NCBI GenBank assembly: GCA_964457545.1 | Contig: CAYWEN010000002.1 | Coordinates: 1 to 64,000 of the forward strand | Reading direction: 5' to 3' | Length of the DNA stretch: 64,000 bases | Source: JAGGTJ01 sp964457545 | GTDB lineage: Bacteria > Desulfobacterota > DSM-4660 > Desulfatiglandales > Desulfatiglandaceae | Made by a program: the position numbers and the translations under genes | In this document: piece after piece, positions 34,159-42,804 of the stretch | Layout: each line of letters starts with the position of its first letter | Numbering within the stretch: position 1 is the first letter of the stretch | The notes under the pieces: generated by a model | Told to the model about the DNA's origin: nothing | Database searches by the model: none | What the model saw: the letters and a program-made list of their open reading frames with translations, nothing else

Positions 34159-35874
34159 TTAAAGAATCCTTTTAAACATCTTTTCAATTTCTGTATACGT
34201 TATCTCCTTGAATACAGGCCTGCCGTGGGGACAGTTTGTTGGAAGGTCTGCCATGCTAAGACGCCTGACAAGATCTGTCATCTCTTCGCGGGCCATCTTG
34301 TGTCTTGCCCTTATTGCACTGTGACAGGCCATGATGGAAAGCATGTTGTCAAAGAGCATTTCCCTGACCTGTGTGTTTTTTTTGAGTTCCAGGAGGAGCT
34401 CTGGTATGAGGGCGTTCCAGTTGATCGTGTCTAATACAGCAGGATATGCCCTCAACAGAAAGGTGTTTCCGCCAAAGTGCTCAAGTTCTATACCAAGTTC
34501 TGCAAGTTTTTGATTTTCTTCAAATACTATGGCCTTTTCCTTGGCTGAAAGTTCAATCTGGATTGGTGTGATAAGTTTTTGAGATGCCATTGGCAAGGCA
34601 GCCATGCTGTTTTTGAGGGCCTCATAAACCAGGCGTTCATGGGCAGCATGTTGATCAATAAGCATAAGTCCTTTTTCTGTTTCGCAGATAATATATGAGT
34701 TGCCAAGCTGACCAATAACAGCCGGCAGATCTTTTTTCAGAGCAGGTTCGGTGGTTTTTCCGTCTGTATATGAGAAAATCCATTCCTGATTGTCTTCAGA
34801 TTCCCTTGCAGGAGGTTCCGCGATGTAATGGCTGGTAATGTTTCCGGTAAGATCAGATGAACTGGCAATGCCCCTGTAGGCATGATTAACGGCCCTGAGA
34901 CCGCTTTTTACTGTGGACACAATAGCCCTGAAGACCCTGAAACTGTCGTGGAACCTTATCTCCTCCTTTGAAGGGTGCACATTGATATCTGTTTTTGATG
35001 GGTCAATATCAATGAAAACCACTGCCTGGGGATACTGCCCTTTCATGAGCCTTTGTCCGTAACCCTCTAAAACAGCACGTGTTACAAAGCGGTCTCTTAT
35101 GTTTCTGTTGTTTACGTAAACAAACAGTCTGTCCCCCCTTTTTCTCGCAAACTCCGGCAAACCGAGATATACCTTCAGATTAATATCCGGCATCTGACTT
35201 GTATATTCCACCATTGTTTCTGCAACCTGTGTCCCCATAAGAGAGGATAGACGGTGAATAATGTCTCCTGTTGCAGGCAGCCTGGTTAATGTCTTTTCCC
35301 CCTGTTTCAGGGTAAAATGTATATCTGTAAAGGGAAGGGCGGTTTTTGTTACAATATCCTGAACATGGCTGGTCTCTGTCTGCGGAGTACGCAAAAACTT
35401 CCTTCTGGCCGGAACATTGTAAAACAGATTCATTACCTTTATCGAGGTTCCTGCAGGAGAGCTTGTTTCCTCAATGGATTTCAGTGTCCCCCCTTCAACC
35501 GTAAGTATATGTCCGAGCATACTGTCCTGTGGACGTGATATGATCTTCATTTTTGATACAGATGCAATACTTGGTATTGCTTCGCCCCTGAAGCCAAGGG
35601 TTTTTATATGGAAAAGGTCTTCGGTTGTTTCGATTTTGCTTGTGGCATGTCTTTCTATACATAACAGGATATCATCCCTTGTCATGCCTGTGCCATTGTC
35701 AGTTACGCTTATAAGGTCAATCCCCCCCTTCTTTATAGTTATGTCAATCCTGTCTGATTTTGCGTCAATGCTGTTGTCCATTAATTCACGGACAACCGAT
35801 GATGGACGGGTAACAACCTCTCCTGCGGCTATCCTGGAGGCTATGTTTTCTGGAAGAATACGAATGATACTCAT
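34159..35874 (-). CDS. mutL: DNA mismatch repair protein MutL
   Basis: A 571-residue GHKL ATPase. The N-terminal ATPase has IAAGEVVTRPSSVVRELMDN (about 14-33), TDNGTGM, TLGFRGEAIPSIASVSKM (about 91-108) and PAGTSIKVMNLFYNVPARRKF. The C-terminal domain carries LIDQHAAHERLVYEAL (about 394-409), the D-Q-H-A-x2-E-x4-E metal-binding motif of endonuclease-active MutL, plus ACHSAIRA and CPHGRP. So this MutL should nick DNA itself, as in bacteria without MutH. Its start overlaps the stop of the MetE-like gene by 4 bases (ATGA). Confidence 0.96.
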   Translation of the reverse strand: MSIIRILPENIASRIAAGEVVTRPSSVVRELMDNSIDAKSDRIDITIKKGGIDLISVTDNGTGMTRDDILLCIERHATSKIETTEDLFHIKTLGFRGEAIPSIASVSKMKIISRPQDSMLGHILTVEGGTLKSIEETSSPAGTSIKVMNLFYNVPARRKFLRTPQTETSHVQDIVTKTALPFTDIHFTLKQGEKTLTRLPATGDIIHRLSSLMGTQVAETMVEYTSQMPDINLKVYLGLPEFARKRGDRLFVYVNNRNIRDRFVTRAVLEGYGQRLMKGQYPQAVVFIDIDPSKTDINVHPSKEEIRFHDSFRVFRAIVSTVKSGLRAVNHAYRGIASSSDLTGNITSHYIAEPPARESEDNQEWIFSYTDGKTTEPALKKDLPAVIGQLGNSYIICETEKGLMLIDQHAAHERLVYEALKNSMAALPMASQKLITPIQIELSAKEKAIVFEENQKLAELGIELEHFGGNTFLLRAYPAVLDTINWNALIPELLLELKKNTQVREMLFDNMLSIMACHSAIRARHKMAREEMTDLVRRLSMADLPTNCPHGRPVFKEITYTEIEKMFKRIL

Positions 35875-36941
35875 TTGTTTTCAAACAGGCCGGTGTGTGA
35901 TCTGCATTTTTCTGACAGGTCACACAAAAGGTTCATGCAAAGATTTGCAAGTTCTGGCGACATACTGCCCATACCGCATGCCGGTGTAAGAATTGACTGG
36001 TGAACTATTGTCTCAGGTTCAATGCCCCAGTCTGCTATCTGATTGATTCCTTTGGCAAGTTTCATGAAAAGTTTGTTGACGGATTCATTCTTGTTTAGGT
36101 TTGAGGTGGGAACAATACCCCATGCAAGTATATTTCCGTTTTTAATGAAGGTTGATATCTCGTTGCGGTATAACAGGAAGTGCTCCATGTATTCAAATGC
36201 ATCAAAATTTATTATATCAGGGTTGGCCTCTGTTATCAGGGACCAGTCTGTGTTGCTGCAGCAATGTATGCCGATCAGGGCGTCGGATTCTTCTTTGAGG
36301 TAACCTATGATTTCTTTTAACATGGAGACAGCCCCGTCTTTCTGAATGGAAGAGAATGCAGATCCAACACTGGACAATGAAGGCTCGTCCAGAAAAAGGA
36401 TTGGCTGTCTGTTTGTTTCTTCCATCTTCCTGATCTGCCATAATGCCTTGATGGAAAGGCCTTTTGTAAATGCCTCTGCAATATCCGGATTGTTTATGAC
36501 AGGTATGTTGTCATGGTCATTTATTGCAGAGGTAAATGTAACAGGTCCTACTGTCTGCCCTTTGATAAATTTTCCATATGGCGCTGTGTCTGAAGAAAGC
36601 AGATGTAATAGTTCATAAAGGCCGCAGGCATAATCCTTGCTTATTGCAAAGTAATCAAGGTCCTTTGACAGAAAATGTTCATAAAATTCCACTAAACCTG
36701 CCTCTGTGTCTGATCTGGCTATCCTTGTTTCCCTCTTTTCTTTGTTGATCTCAAGAAGAGGAAGACCCTCAGTATACTGAATAATCATATCTTCCAAAGG
36801 GTCCTTTTTGACAAACTGGGGCCAGAATGGAATATCTGGCAACCTTGTCACAATTTCTTTGCATGTTGCCTTGAAGTTCATGAAAGGGACACTTCCCACA
36901 CAGGTGGGCATAAAGTCGAACTGTATCTTTTTTTCAGGCAT
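35871..36941 (-). CDS. Short MetE-like (core-MetE) methionine synthase family protein
   Basis: A 356-residue protein matching only the C-terminal catalytic barrel of cobalamin-independent methionine synthase. CVGSVPF near residue 14, KGQTVGPVTF near 128, FLDEPSLSS near 183, GIHCCSNTDW near 224 and LTPACGMGSMSP near 318 fit the zinc site (His/Cys about 226-228 and Cys about 322). Such short MetE proteins in anaerobes are thought to take methyl groups from corrinoid proteins rather than from polyglutamyl-folate. UroD/methylcobamide transferases share the fold and are an alternative. It overlaps the TPR gene by 8 bases and mutL by 4, so it is in the same operon. Confidence 0.8.
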   Translation of the reverse strand: MPEKKIQFDFMPTCVGSVPFMNFKATCKEIVTRLPDIPFWPQFVKKDPLEDMIIQYTEGLPLLEINKEKRETRIARSDTEAGLVEFYEHFLSKDLDYFAISKDYACGLYELLHLLSSDTAPYGKFIKGQTVGPVTFTSAINDHDNIPVINNPDIAEAFTKGLSIKALWQIRKMEETNRQPILFLDEPSLSSVGSAFSSIQKDGAVSMLKEIIGYLKEESDALIGIHCCSNTDWSLITEANPDIINFDAFEYMEHFLLYRNEISTFIKNGNILAWGIVPTSNLNKNESVNKLFMKLAKGINQIADWGIEPETIVHQSILTPACGMGSMSPELANLCMNLLCDLSEKCRSHTGLFENK

Positions 36942-37629
36942 GATTCAGCTCCCTTAACCCTGTCAGCCATTTTTCCATAACCATAATCATCTGTTCTGTT
37001 TTTTTCGTGGTTTCAGGGGAATTGTCATGGCGGGAATTATCAAGCATGGAGCTTAATTGTTCAAGGCGTTGTTTTGAGGATTCATCGGCAGGGTTTTTTT
37101 CTACAACCTTTTTGTATATATTAATGGCTTTATCTGTCTTTCCCTGTTTGAAATACAACTCGGCAATGGTCGGAGTGACAAGGGTATCTTCCTCATTTTC
37201 ATGGCCCTTGTCAGTGGCATCTGTTTCTGCATTATCTGGCATGGTACAGTTGAGCATGTCTGAGGTATTGCTGTCGCCGGGATGAATCGCCATGTATTTT
37301 TTCAGGCTGACTGCTGCGGCCTGTTCATTGTTTTGTTTTTGCCGTATTTTTGTTTCTGTTCTGTAGATGTAACAAAGATTGTCCAGTATGGCAGATGCCT
37401 TTTCTATCTCCTCTGCAGCCTTGTCTATAAGCCCCTTATCCATATAATATTCTGCCAGTATTTCCCTTATGCGTATATCGTCAGGGTATATTTCTAACAC
37501 CTTGGTGCATTTTTCTTCCATATTATCTGTTTTGCCATTGTCTTTCATTCTTCTGAGAATCAGAAAGGCGGTATTCCTTGAAGGGATATTTGCCAAAAGC
37601 ATGTCTAAAAAATCATCTGATTGAGTCAT
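36934..37629 (-). CDS. Tetratricopeptide-repeat protein
   Basis: A 231-residue protein without a signal peptide. TPR-like helices are visible: KVLEIYPDDIRIREILAEYY, DKGLIDKAAEEIEKAS, PTIAELYFKQGKTDKAINIYKKVVEKNPAD and KQRLEQLSSML. The central part (about 125-160) is acidic and low-complexity. The C-terminus TEQMIMVMEKWLTGL resembles other TPR proteins of sulfate reducers; the partner is unknown. The start is set at ATG 37629, which has GAGGT upstream; the ATG 18 codons earlier has none. It is the first gene of the minus-strand run leading to pgsA. Confidence 0.75.
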   Translation of the reverse strand: MTQSDDFLDMLLANIPSRNTAFLILRRMKDNGKTDNMEEKCTKVLEIYPDDIRIREILAEYYMDKGLIDKAAEEIEKASAILDNLCYIYRTETKIRQKQNNEQAAAVSLKKYMAIHPGDSNTSDMLNCTMPDNAETDATDKGHENEEDTLVTPTIAELYFKQGKTDKAINIYKKVVEKNPADESSKQRLEQLSSMLDNSRHDNSPETTKKTEQMIMVMEKWLTGLRELNHA

Positions 37630-37870
37630 GGTTGAATACCTCGTTTGCAAAGCGTCTGTCCAGGCGGATGTTTTACTCTGCATTGTTATGCCCGGAATTT
37701 AATTTTCATGCCTTGTGCATGTGTCTGAAATTTTCGCATGCCAGACAAGATGTTTTTTATGGATATGGCCAAGAGCAGTTTTCAGGCTGTTTTTTTTATA
37801 AAGAACAGCCATGTTTGTAATGCCTTTTGATAACCATAAAATTCCCTAAGATTTTCATAATGTTACGATC

Positions 37871-38227
37871 TTACCTGTGAATGCCGTCCGGTCCTTTCTT
37901 GTGTATGGACTTGTCATCACCCCCTTTTTTTGCCTTTTTATCTGTAAGGCGGTAGATAATCTCGTTTTTTTTGACAAGATTCAACTCTTTTCTTACAAGT
38001 GCTTCCAGATACTCCCTGTCTGTACGAAGACGGCGTATTTCTTCCTGCAATGCCTGGTTTTCTTTTGTCAGTTTATTTATGCGCTCTATGTATGCCTGTT
38101 TCTCCATATATTTTCGGTAAAGATGGAGCAGACCTTGATCTCCAAAACCCAACCATACAATGATCAGTGCCAGCAGGCAGACAAATATCAGGATGTTTTG
38201 CCAATATGTTTTTTGTCTTTTTGTCAT
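37871..38227 (-). CDS. ftsB: FtsB/DivIC-family cell-division protein
   Basis: A 118-residue bitopic membrane protein: a short cytoplasmic start, one membrane segment (ILIFVCLLALIIVWLGFG, about 12-29), then a coiled coil (IERINKLTKENQALQEEIRR, about 48-67) ending in REYLEALVRKELNLVKKNEIIYRL. This arrangement and the K-E-L-x-x-V/L-x-x-x-E-x-I/V-x-x motif define the FtsB/DivIC family, which forms the FtsQLB division complex. The C-terminal tail is basic and longer than usual. No clear Shine-Dalgarno can be named. It is followed by the TPR gene far upstream of the mutL operon, and two dispersed elements lie just before it. Confidence 0.88.
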   Translation of the reverse strand: MTKRQKTYWQNILIFVCLLALIIVWLGFGDQGLLHLYRKYMEKQAYIERINKLTKENQALQEEIRRLRTDREYLEALVRKELNLVKKNEIIYRLTDKKAKKGGDDKSIHKKGPDGIHR

Positions 38228-38298
38228 AAGAAAACCTGTATTTCAGAGAAAATAAGATGATTGGGCCACTAATTGGGAGCAGTTTTATCTATATGGTC

Positions 38299-38430
38299 AG
38301 TTTCCGTTAATACCTGGCTGTTTTTTTGCTATATCAGCGTCAATCTGCCTGTACCTGCGCATGATTCCCTGACCTTGTAAAATATCTCATTTATGGATCG
38401 GAAACCGGATAGTTGCCAAAATCTGGCAGA
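38299..38430 (+). repeat. Dispersed intergenic element, first of two tandem copies
   Basis: Sequence blocks in order: GTTTCCGTTAATACCTGG (degenerate left end), GCGTCAATCTGCC, GATTCCCTGACCTTGTAAAA, ATCTCATTTATGGATCGG, AAACCGGATAGTTGCCAAAA. The right half is almost identical to the next copy at 38469. Consensus across the window: left GTTTCCATCCATAAACGG, CTTTTTGCACAATCCC, GTGTCAATCTG, TTCCCTGATCTTGTA, CATTTATGGATCGGAAAC (inverse of the left end), TTGCCAAAATCTATTC, and often TTTATGGATGGGC at the right edge. Confidence 0.88.
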
Positions 38431-38468
38431 GAAGAGTTTTTTTATTGAAAAAAGATGAACACTTAGGT

Positions 38469-38605
38469 AGTTTTCATTCATAAATGGCCTTTTTGTACAA
38501 CCTTTTGTGCAACCCTGGTGTCGATCTGTGAAATTCCCTGATCTTGTAAAAAATATCTCATTTATGGATCGAAAACCGGATAATTATCAAAATCTGTTTT
38601 TGGAA
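38469..38605 (+). repeat. Dispersed intergenic element, second of two tandem copies
   Basis: TTTTCATTCATAAATGGCC, TTTTTGTACAACC, TGGTGTCGATCTGTG, AAATTCCCTGATCTTG, ATCTCATTTATGGATCG, AAAACCGGATAATTATC. It begins 39 bases after the first copy, in the same orientation. Both fill the 580-base gap between ftsB and dapB; the remaining 38606-38797 has no feature I recognise. Confidence 0.88.
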
Positions 38606-38810
38606 GGACACAGGATAAACAACCTGAGTTTTTTAAAGATCGTTAGGATGTCCTTTTTAAAGTCAATAACGGAACCCCTTATACTGTAAGAATCAAGAAA
38701 AATTCACACATGATTACGGGTTGGTTCCATAAAATATATCATAATTTTATGATTGGAGGGCTGTATGAAGCCCAAAAATTGATTTTTAAATATATTATGA
38801 GGTGAAAAAG

Positions 38811-39620
38811 ATGCTGAAAGTTGTTGTTGCCGGTGCAGCCGGCCGTATGGGAAAGCAGATTATAAATGCCCTGTCTGATGATGACAGGTTTGTTCTTGCA
38901 GGAGCCTTTGAATCTTCAGGGCATCCGGCTGTGGGTCAGGATGCAGGTCTGTTGGCCGGAGCTGGTCCCTTGGGTATTGTAGTGGAAGATTCTTTTGAAA
39001 AAACTGACAGGGATGCAGATGTCCTGATTGATTTTACCACTCCTGAATCAACCTTGAAAAACATACTGTTTGCCAAAAGCCGTAACCTTGCCATGGTAAT
39101 AGGTACCACCGGATTTTCCGAGGACATCTTACATGAAATAAGTGAAGTTGTCAGCCAGATAAAATGTGTTATGGCCCCTAATATGAGCGTTGGGGTAAAT
39201 GTCATGTTCAGGATTGCCGGTGAATTGGCAAAGATCTTGGGTGATGAGTATGATGTGGAAATTGTTGAGGCTCACCACAATCTGAAAAAAGATGCCCCGA
39301 GCGGTACTGCATTGCGTCTTGCAGATGTGCTTGCTGGCGCAATGGGGTTGAACCTGGAATCAGCAGCCGTGTACTGCCGTAAGGGTATTATAGGGGAAAG
39401 AAGTCCTGATGAAATAGGGATTCAGGTGATAAGGGGCGGAGACATAACGGGTGACCATACGGTTATCTTTGCAGGAACAGGTGAAAGAATAGAGCTGACC
39501 CATAGGGCACATAACAGGAGGAATTTTGCACGGGGAGCCTTGAGGGCTGCTTTATGGATAGTAAAACAGCCTGAGGGCCTTTATGATATGCAGGATGTTT
39601 TGGGGCTGAAAGGCCTGTGA
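38811..39620 (+). CDS. dapB: 4-hydroxy-tetrahydrodipicolinate reductase (DapB)
   Basis: A 269-residue NAD(P)H-dependent reductase in lysine/diaminopimelate synthesis. Rossmann motif VVVAGAAGRMGKQII (residues 4-18), VIGTTGFSED near 100, MAPNMSVGVN near 124, EIVEAHHNLKKDAPSGTAL (about 151-169, catalytic His and Lys) and IQVIRGGDITGDHTV near 208 are hallmarks. The start is ATG 38811 with GAGGTG at the right distance; a GTG three codons earlier is less likely. It is followed by dapL, which completes the aminotransferase variant of the pathway. Confidence 0.96.
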   Translation: MLKVVVAGAAGRMGKQIINALSDDDRFVLAGAFESSGHPAVGQDAGLLAGAGPLGIVVEDSFEKTDRDADVLIDFTTPESTLKNILFAKSRNLAMVIGTTGFSEDILHEISEVVSQIKCVMAPNMSVGVNVMFRIAGELAKILGDEYDVEIVEAHHNLKKDAPSGTALRLADVLAGAMGLNLESAAVYCRKGIIGERSPDEIGIQVIRGGDITGDHTVIFAGTGERIELTHRAHNRRNFARGALRAALWIVKQPEGLYDMQDVLGLKGL

Positions 39621-39644
39621 ACGGACAGTTTTTCTGTCTGCAAT

Positions 39645-39700
39645 TTGTTTGCGGATGGAACCTGATCTGTCAAGCTGATGCAAACCGTTTCTTGAACAGG
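39645..39700 (+). repeat. Fragment of the dispersed element
   Basis: GTTTGCGGATGGAACCTGAT, then GTCAAGCTGATGCAAACC, resemble the region around the internal inverted motif of the element. Only this part is present, between dapB and dapL. Confidence 0.4.
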
Positions 39701-39769
39701 TTATGGCCTTTTGGGCATAATGTACATGTTTGATAAAAAGCACCTGTTCTGTATACTAAGGAGGATATA

Positions 39770-40945
39770 GTGGATATATTTAAAAGGGCGGAAAGATTGG
39801 AAAGGGTCCCACCCTATCTTTTTAAACAGATAGATAACAAGAAGGCCGAGCTTATAAGCCGGGGCGTTGATGTTATTGATCTTGGGGTTGGTGATCCAGA
39901 TCTCCCTACACCGGGTCATATTATCGATGCATTGGAAATGGCGGCAAGAGACCCTGCCAATCACCAATACCCTTCATATTCCGGGATGAATGATTTCAAG
40001 GAGGCAGTTGCAGACTGGTATTTCAGAAGATTCGGGGTCAGGCTTGATCCTGAAACCCAGGTTATTTCCCTTATAGGAAGCAAGGAAGGTATAGCGCATT
40101 TTCCCATGGCCTTTTTAAATCCTGGAGATATAGCTCTGGTGCCTACACCGGCATACCCTGTATACAACATAGCCACACTGTTTGCAGGCGGTGAATCCTT
40201 TTTTATGCCTCTTTTTGAGAAAAATGCCTTTTTACCTGATCTTGACAGTATCCCTGGTGATATTGCCAGTAGGGCACGAATATTATTTATTAATTATCCC
40301 AACAATCCTACGGCGGCCATTGCTGATCCGGATTTCTTCAGTAAAGTTGCAAGGTTTGCCAGAGATAACGGAATCATAGTTTGTCATGATGCGGCCTATA
40401 CGGAAATATCTTTTGATGGGTATCGGCCTAACAGTTTTCTTGAGGCAGATGGGGCTGTTGAGGTAGGTATAGAATTTCATTCCTTTTCCAAGACCTATAA
40501 TATGACAGGTTGGCGAATAGGTTTTGCCGTTGGCAACCCGGATGCAGTTGCTGCCCTTGGTGCAATAAAGAGCAATATAGATTCAGGGGTGTTCAGGGCC
40601 GTTCAGTTGGCTGCTATAAAGGCCCTTGCAGGTGATCAGACGTGTGTCAAGGAAATGACAGAGACGTATAAAAAACGCAGGGATCTGATGGTTAACGGTC
40701 TGAAGAAGGCAGGATTTGATATGGATGTTCCAAAAGCAACATTTTATTTGTGGGTAAAGGTGCCAAAGCCATACACTTCAGAGGATATGACTTCAATACT
40801 TTTGGAAAGGGCAGGGATTGTTGTAACCCCTGGCAGTGGTTTTGGATATCCTGGAGAGGGTTATTTTCGTATTTCCCTGACCCAGGATACCGAAAGACTT
40901 GAAGAAGCAGTTGACAGGTTGAAAACCCTTGATCTTGACAGATAG
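39770..40945 (+). CDS. dapL: LL-diaminopimelate aminotransferase (DapL)
   Basis: A 391-residue class I PLP aminotransferase converting tetrahydrodipicolinate and glutamate directly to LL-diaminopimelate. RVPPYLFKQIDNKKAEL near residue 12, LGVGDPDLPTPGHI near 40, HQYPSYSGMNDFKEAVA near 67, NYPNNPTAA near 170, HDAAYTEISFDG near 205 and SFSKTYNMTGWRIGFAVG near 238 (PLP Lys in SFSKTYNMTGWR) fit the family. DapC-type or aspartate aminotransferases are relatives, but the position next to dapB favours DapL. It starts at GTG 39770 with AGGAGG just upstream. Confidence 0.92.
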   Translation: MDIFKRAERLERVPPYLFKQIDNKKAELISRGVDVIDLGVGDPDLPTPGHIIDALEMAARDPANHQYPSYSGMNDFKEAVADWYFRRFGVRLDPETQVISLIGSKEGIAHFPMAFLNPGDIALVPTPAYPVYNIATLFAGGESFFMPLFEKNAFLPDLDSIPGDIASRARILFINYPNNPTAAIADPDFFSKVARFARDNGIIVCHDAAYTEISFDGYRPNSFLEADGAVEVGIEFHSFSKTYNMTGWRIGFAVGNPDAVAALGAIKSNIDSGVFRAVQLAAIKALAGDQTCVKEMTETYKKRRDLMVNGLKKAGFDMDVPKATFYLWVKVPKPYTSEDMTSILLERAGIVVTPGSGFGYPGEGYFRISLTQDTERLEEAVDRLKTLDLDR

Positions 40946-40981
40946 CAGCAGGTTTTTTTGTGTTGTCTGGATGAATGGCAA

Positions 40982-41518
40982 ATGTCCTTCTCAGATTCTT
41001 GTTTGAACAGACCGGTTCATGTCTATCTCGGGATAGGCTCAAACATGGGTAATAAGATGGCAAATTGCAATCTGGCAATTGACATTATTGATTCCATGCC
41101 CGATTCTGCGGTAACCCTCAGATCGTCCTTTTACAGGACAGAGCCTGTGGGTGTTGAGGGACATGACTGGTATATAAACTGTGCAGTATGTATCCTGACA
41201 AAATCACCCCCCCTTGCTCTTTTGAGAAATCTGCTTGATATAGAGGCAAGTATGGGCAGAGAACGTAAGAAAAAGTGGGATGCCAGGCCTATTGATCTGG
41301 ATATCTTGCTGTTTGGGCCGGACAGGATCATCTCTATTTCTGATCTGAAAGTGCCGCATCCTTTTATGCATGAACGAAGATTTGTTATGGTGCCTATGGC
41401 GCAGATTGCACCAGATGTTGTTCATCCTGTTTATAACAAGACAATGACAGAGCTGCTTGCTATGTTACAGAAAGATGGACAGGCAGTATTTCCTGTTCCA
41501 GACAGTTTCTGCTTATAA
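40982..41518 (+). CDS. folK: 2-amino-4-hydroxy-6-hydroxymethyldihydropteridine pyrophosphokinase (FolK)
   Basis: A 178-residue folate-pathway enzyme. VYLGIGSNMGNKMANC near residue 14, SSFYRTEPVGV near 48, FLNCA-type segment WYINCAVCI near 63, RPIDLDILLFG near 102 and VPHPFMHERRFVMVP near 120 match the family. The N-terminal 12 residues (MSFSDSCLNRPV) are longer than usual, so the true start may be a few codons later. ATG 40982 has GGATG upstream. It lies 37 bases after dapL and is probably co-transcribed. Confidence 0.93.
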   Translation: MSFSDSCLNRPVHVYLGIGSNMGNKMANCNLAIDIIDSMPDSAVTLRSSFYRTEPVGVEGHDWYINCAVCILTKSPPLALLRNLLDIEASMGRERKKKWDARPIDLDILLFGPDRIISISDLKVPHPFMHERRFVMVPMAQIAPDVVHPVYNKTMTELLAMLQKDGQAVFPVPDSFCL

Positions 41519-41573
41519 CAGGTTGATTTTTTCAGATGGATCTGTCAGGACTGCGGTTTTGTATGTCTTATCT

Positions 41574-41640
41574 TGTGCAAGTTTCATTTCCGGATTGAAG
41601 ATTTCCTGTTGCCAAAATCAATTCGGGGATGAAGACTGTT
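41574..41640 (+). repeat. Right half of the dispersed element
   Basis: ATCTTGTGCAAGTTTC, ATTTCCGGATTGAAGATTTC, CTGTTGCCAAAATCAATTC and GGGGATGAAG match the right half in order. The left half is not seen between folK and the YHS gene. Confidence 0.6.
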
Positions 41641-41760
41641 TGGGTGTCAGCCTTTTGTCAAAATCCCCTGTTCATGCTTTTCCTCAATATCTTGCATTAT
41701 GCAAAAAAACGTTCCCGGAAATATTAACTGTTTGCCTGTAAATGGGTATCTGGTGATTAA

Positions 41761-42021
41761 ATGCGGCTTTTTATCTATATCTTTTTAGGTTATCTTATCT
41801 ACCGTTTATATCGTTTTATGGGTGGTTTCTTTGATGTTTATAAGGATGGAAACACGACGATGGATGAGGGCAATATTGTTGATGATATGGTACAGGACCC
41901 GTATTGCAAGACATATATCCCTGTCAGAGGGTCATATAAACGCACTGTCAATGGGAAAACATATTTTTTTTGTTCCAAGGAATGTGCCGATAATTTCAGC
42001 AAAACCAGGATGGATTCTTGA
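41761..42021 (+). CDS. Small membrane-anchored YHS-domain protein
   Basis: An 86-residue protein. The first 25 residues (LFIYIFLGYLIYRLYRFMGGF) form one membrane segment. The C-terminal half is a YHS domain: VQDPYCKTYIP near residue 44 and GKTYFFCSKECADNF near 66, with Cys at three positions able to bind a metal. YHS domains are linked to heavy-metal handling (copper ATPases, mercury) and oxygenases, but the substrate here is unknown. It lies between folK and the transaldolase gene with 240 and 90 bases on either side. Confidence 0.8.
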   Translation: MRLFIYIFLGYLIYRLYRFMGGFFDVYKDGNTTMDEGNIVDDMVQDPYCKTYIPVRGSYKRTVNGKTYFFCSKECADNFSKTRMDS

Positions 42022-42112
42022 AAATGGTTTATAATACTCTTTAAGAATTGAACATTTAAAATTATTATCTGGAGCCCTGAAATATTTTTTGAGGGTTGTC
42101 CAAGGAGGAAAT

Positions 42113-42754
42113 ATGAAATTCTTTATCGATACAGCTAACATAGATGAGATAAAACAGGGAATTGATCTCGGGATGGTAGATGGTGTGACTACAAATCCAT
42201 CGCTTGTTGCCAAGGAAGGCAGAGAATTTACGGGGCTTATAAAAGATATAACGTCCATGGTAGACGGACCGGTTAGTGCTGAGGTGGTCAGTCTTGATAC
42301 AGATGGCATGGTCAGGGAGGCAAGAGAACTTGCCGGGATTGCGGATAATATTGTAGTAAAAATCCCTCTTGTGGAAAATGGGATCAAGGCCGTAAGAATT
42401 TTGACACAGGAAGGTATAAAAACGAATGTAACATTATGTTTTTCTCCTCTTCAGGCACTGATGGCAGCCAAGGCAGGTGCTACGTTTATCAGCCCTTTTA
42501 TAGGGAGACTTGATGATATTGGTCACCGGGGCATGGATCTTGTAGAGGATATTGTTACCATATATGACAATTATGATTTTGAAACAGAGGTTATTGTTGC
42601 AAGTATAAGAAATCCCACACATGTACTTGATGCCGCACTTATTGGTGCAGATATTTCCACAATACCGTTTAAGGTCATTCAGCAGCTAATCAAACATCCC
42701 CTGACAAAGATAGGACTGGACAAATTTCTGCGTGACTGGGAAAAGGTGGAATGA
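42113..42754 (+). CDS. Transaldolase / fructose-6-phosphate aldolase family protein
   Basis: A 213-residue single-domain TIM barrel of the TalC/Fsa group. MKFFIDTANIDEIKQGIDLG at the N-terminus, DGVTTNPSLVAKEG (about 23-36), VVKIPL with Schiff-base Lys 83, TLCFSPLQALMAAKAGATF (about 108-126) and GADISTIPF near 177 fit the family. Short transaldolases in anaerobes serve the non-oxidative pentose phosphate pathway; aldolase activity is the alternative. ATG 42113 has AAGGAGG. Its stop overlaps an ATG of the next gene's frame (ATGA at 42751). Confidence 0.93.
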   Translation: MKFFIDTANIDEIKQGIDLGMVDGVTTNPSLVAKEGREFTGLIKDITSMVDGPVSAEVVSLDTDGMVREARELAGIADNIVVKIPLVENGIKAVRILTQEGIKTNVTLCFSPLQALMAAKAGATFISPFIGRLDDIGHRGMDLVEDIVTIYDNYDFETEVIVASIRNPTHVLDAALIGADISTIPFKVIQQLIKHPLTKIGLDKFLRDWEKVE

Positions 42755-42804
42755 TTTGTTTTGTTCCCTTCCTGTCAGTTCTTGGATGTTATAAGGCTCT
42801 ATGG

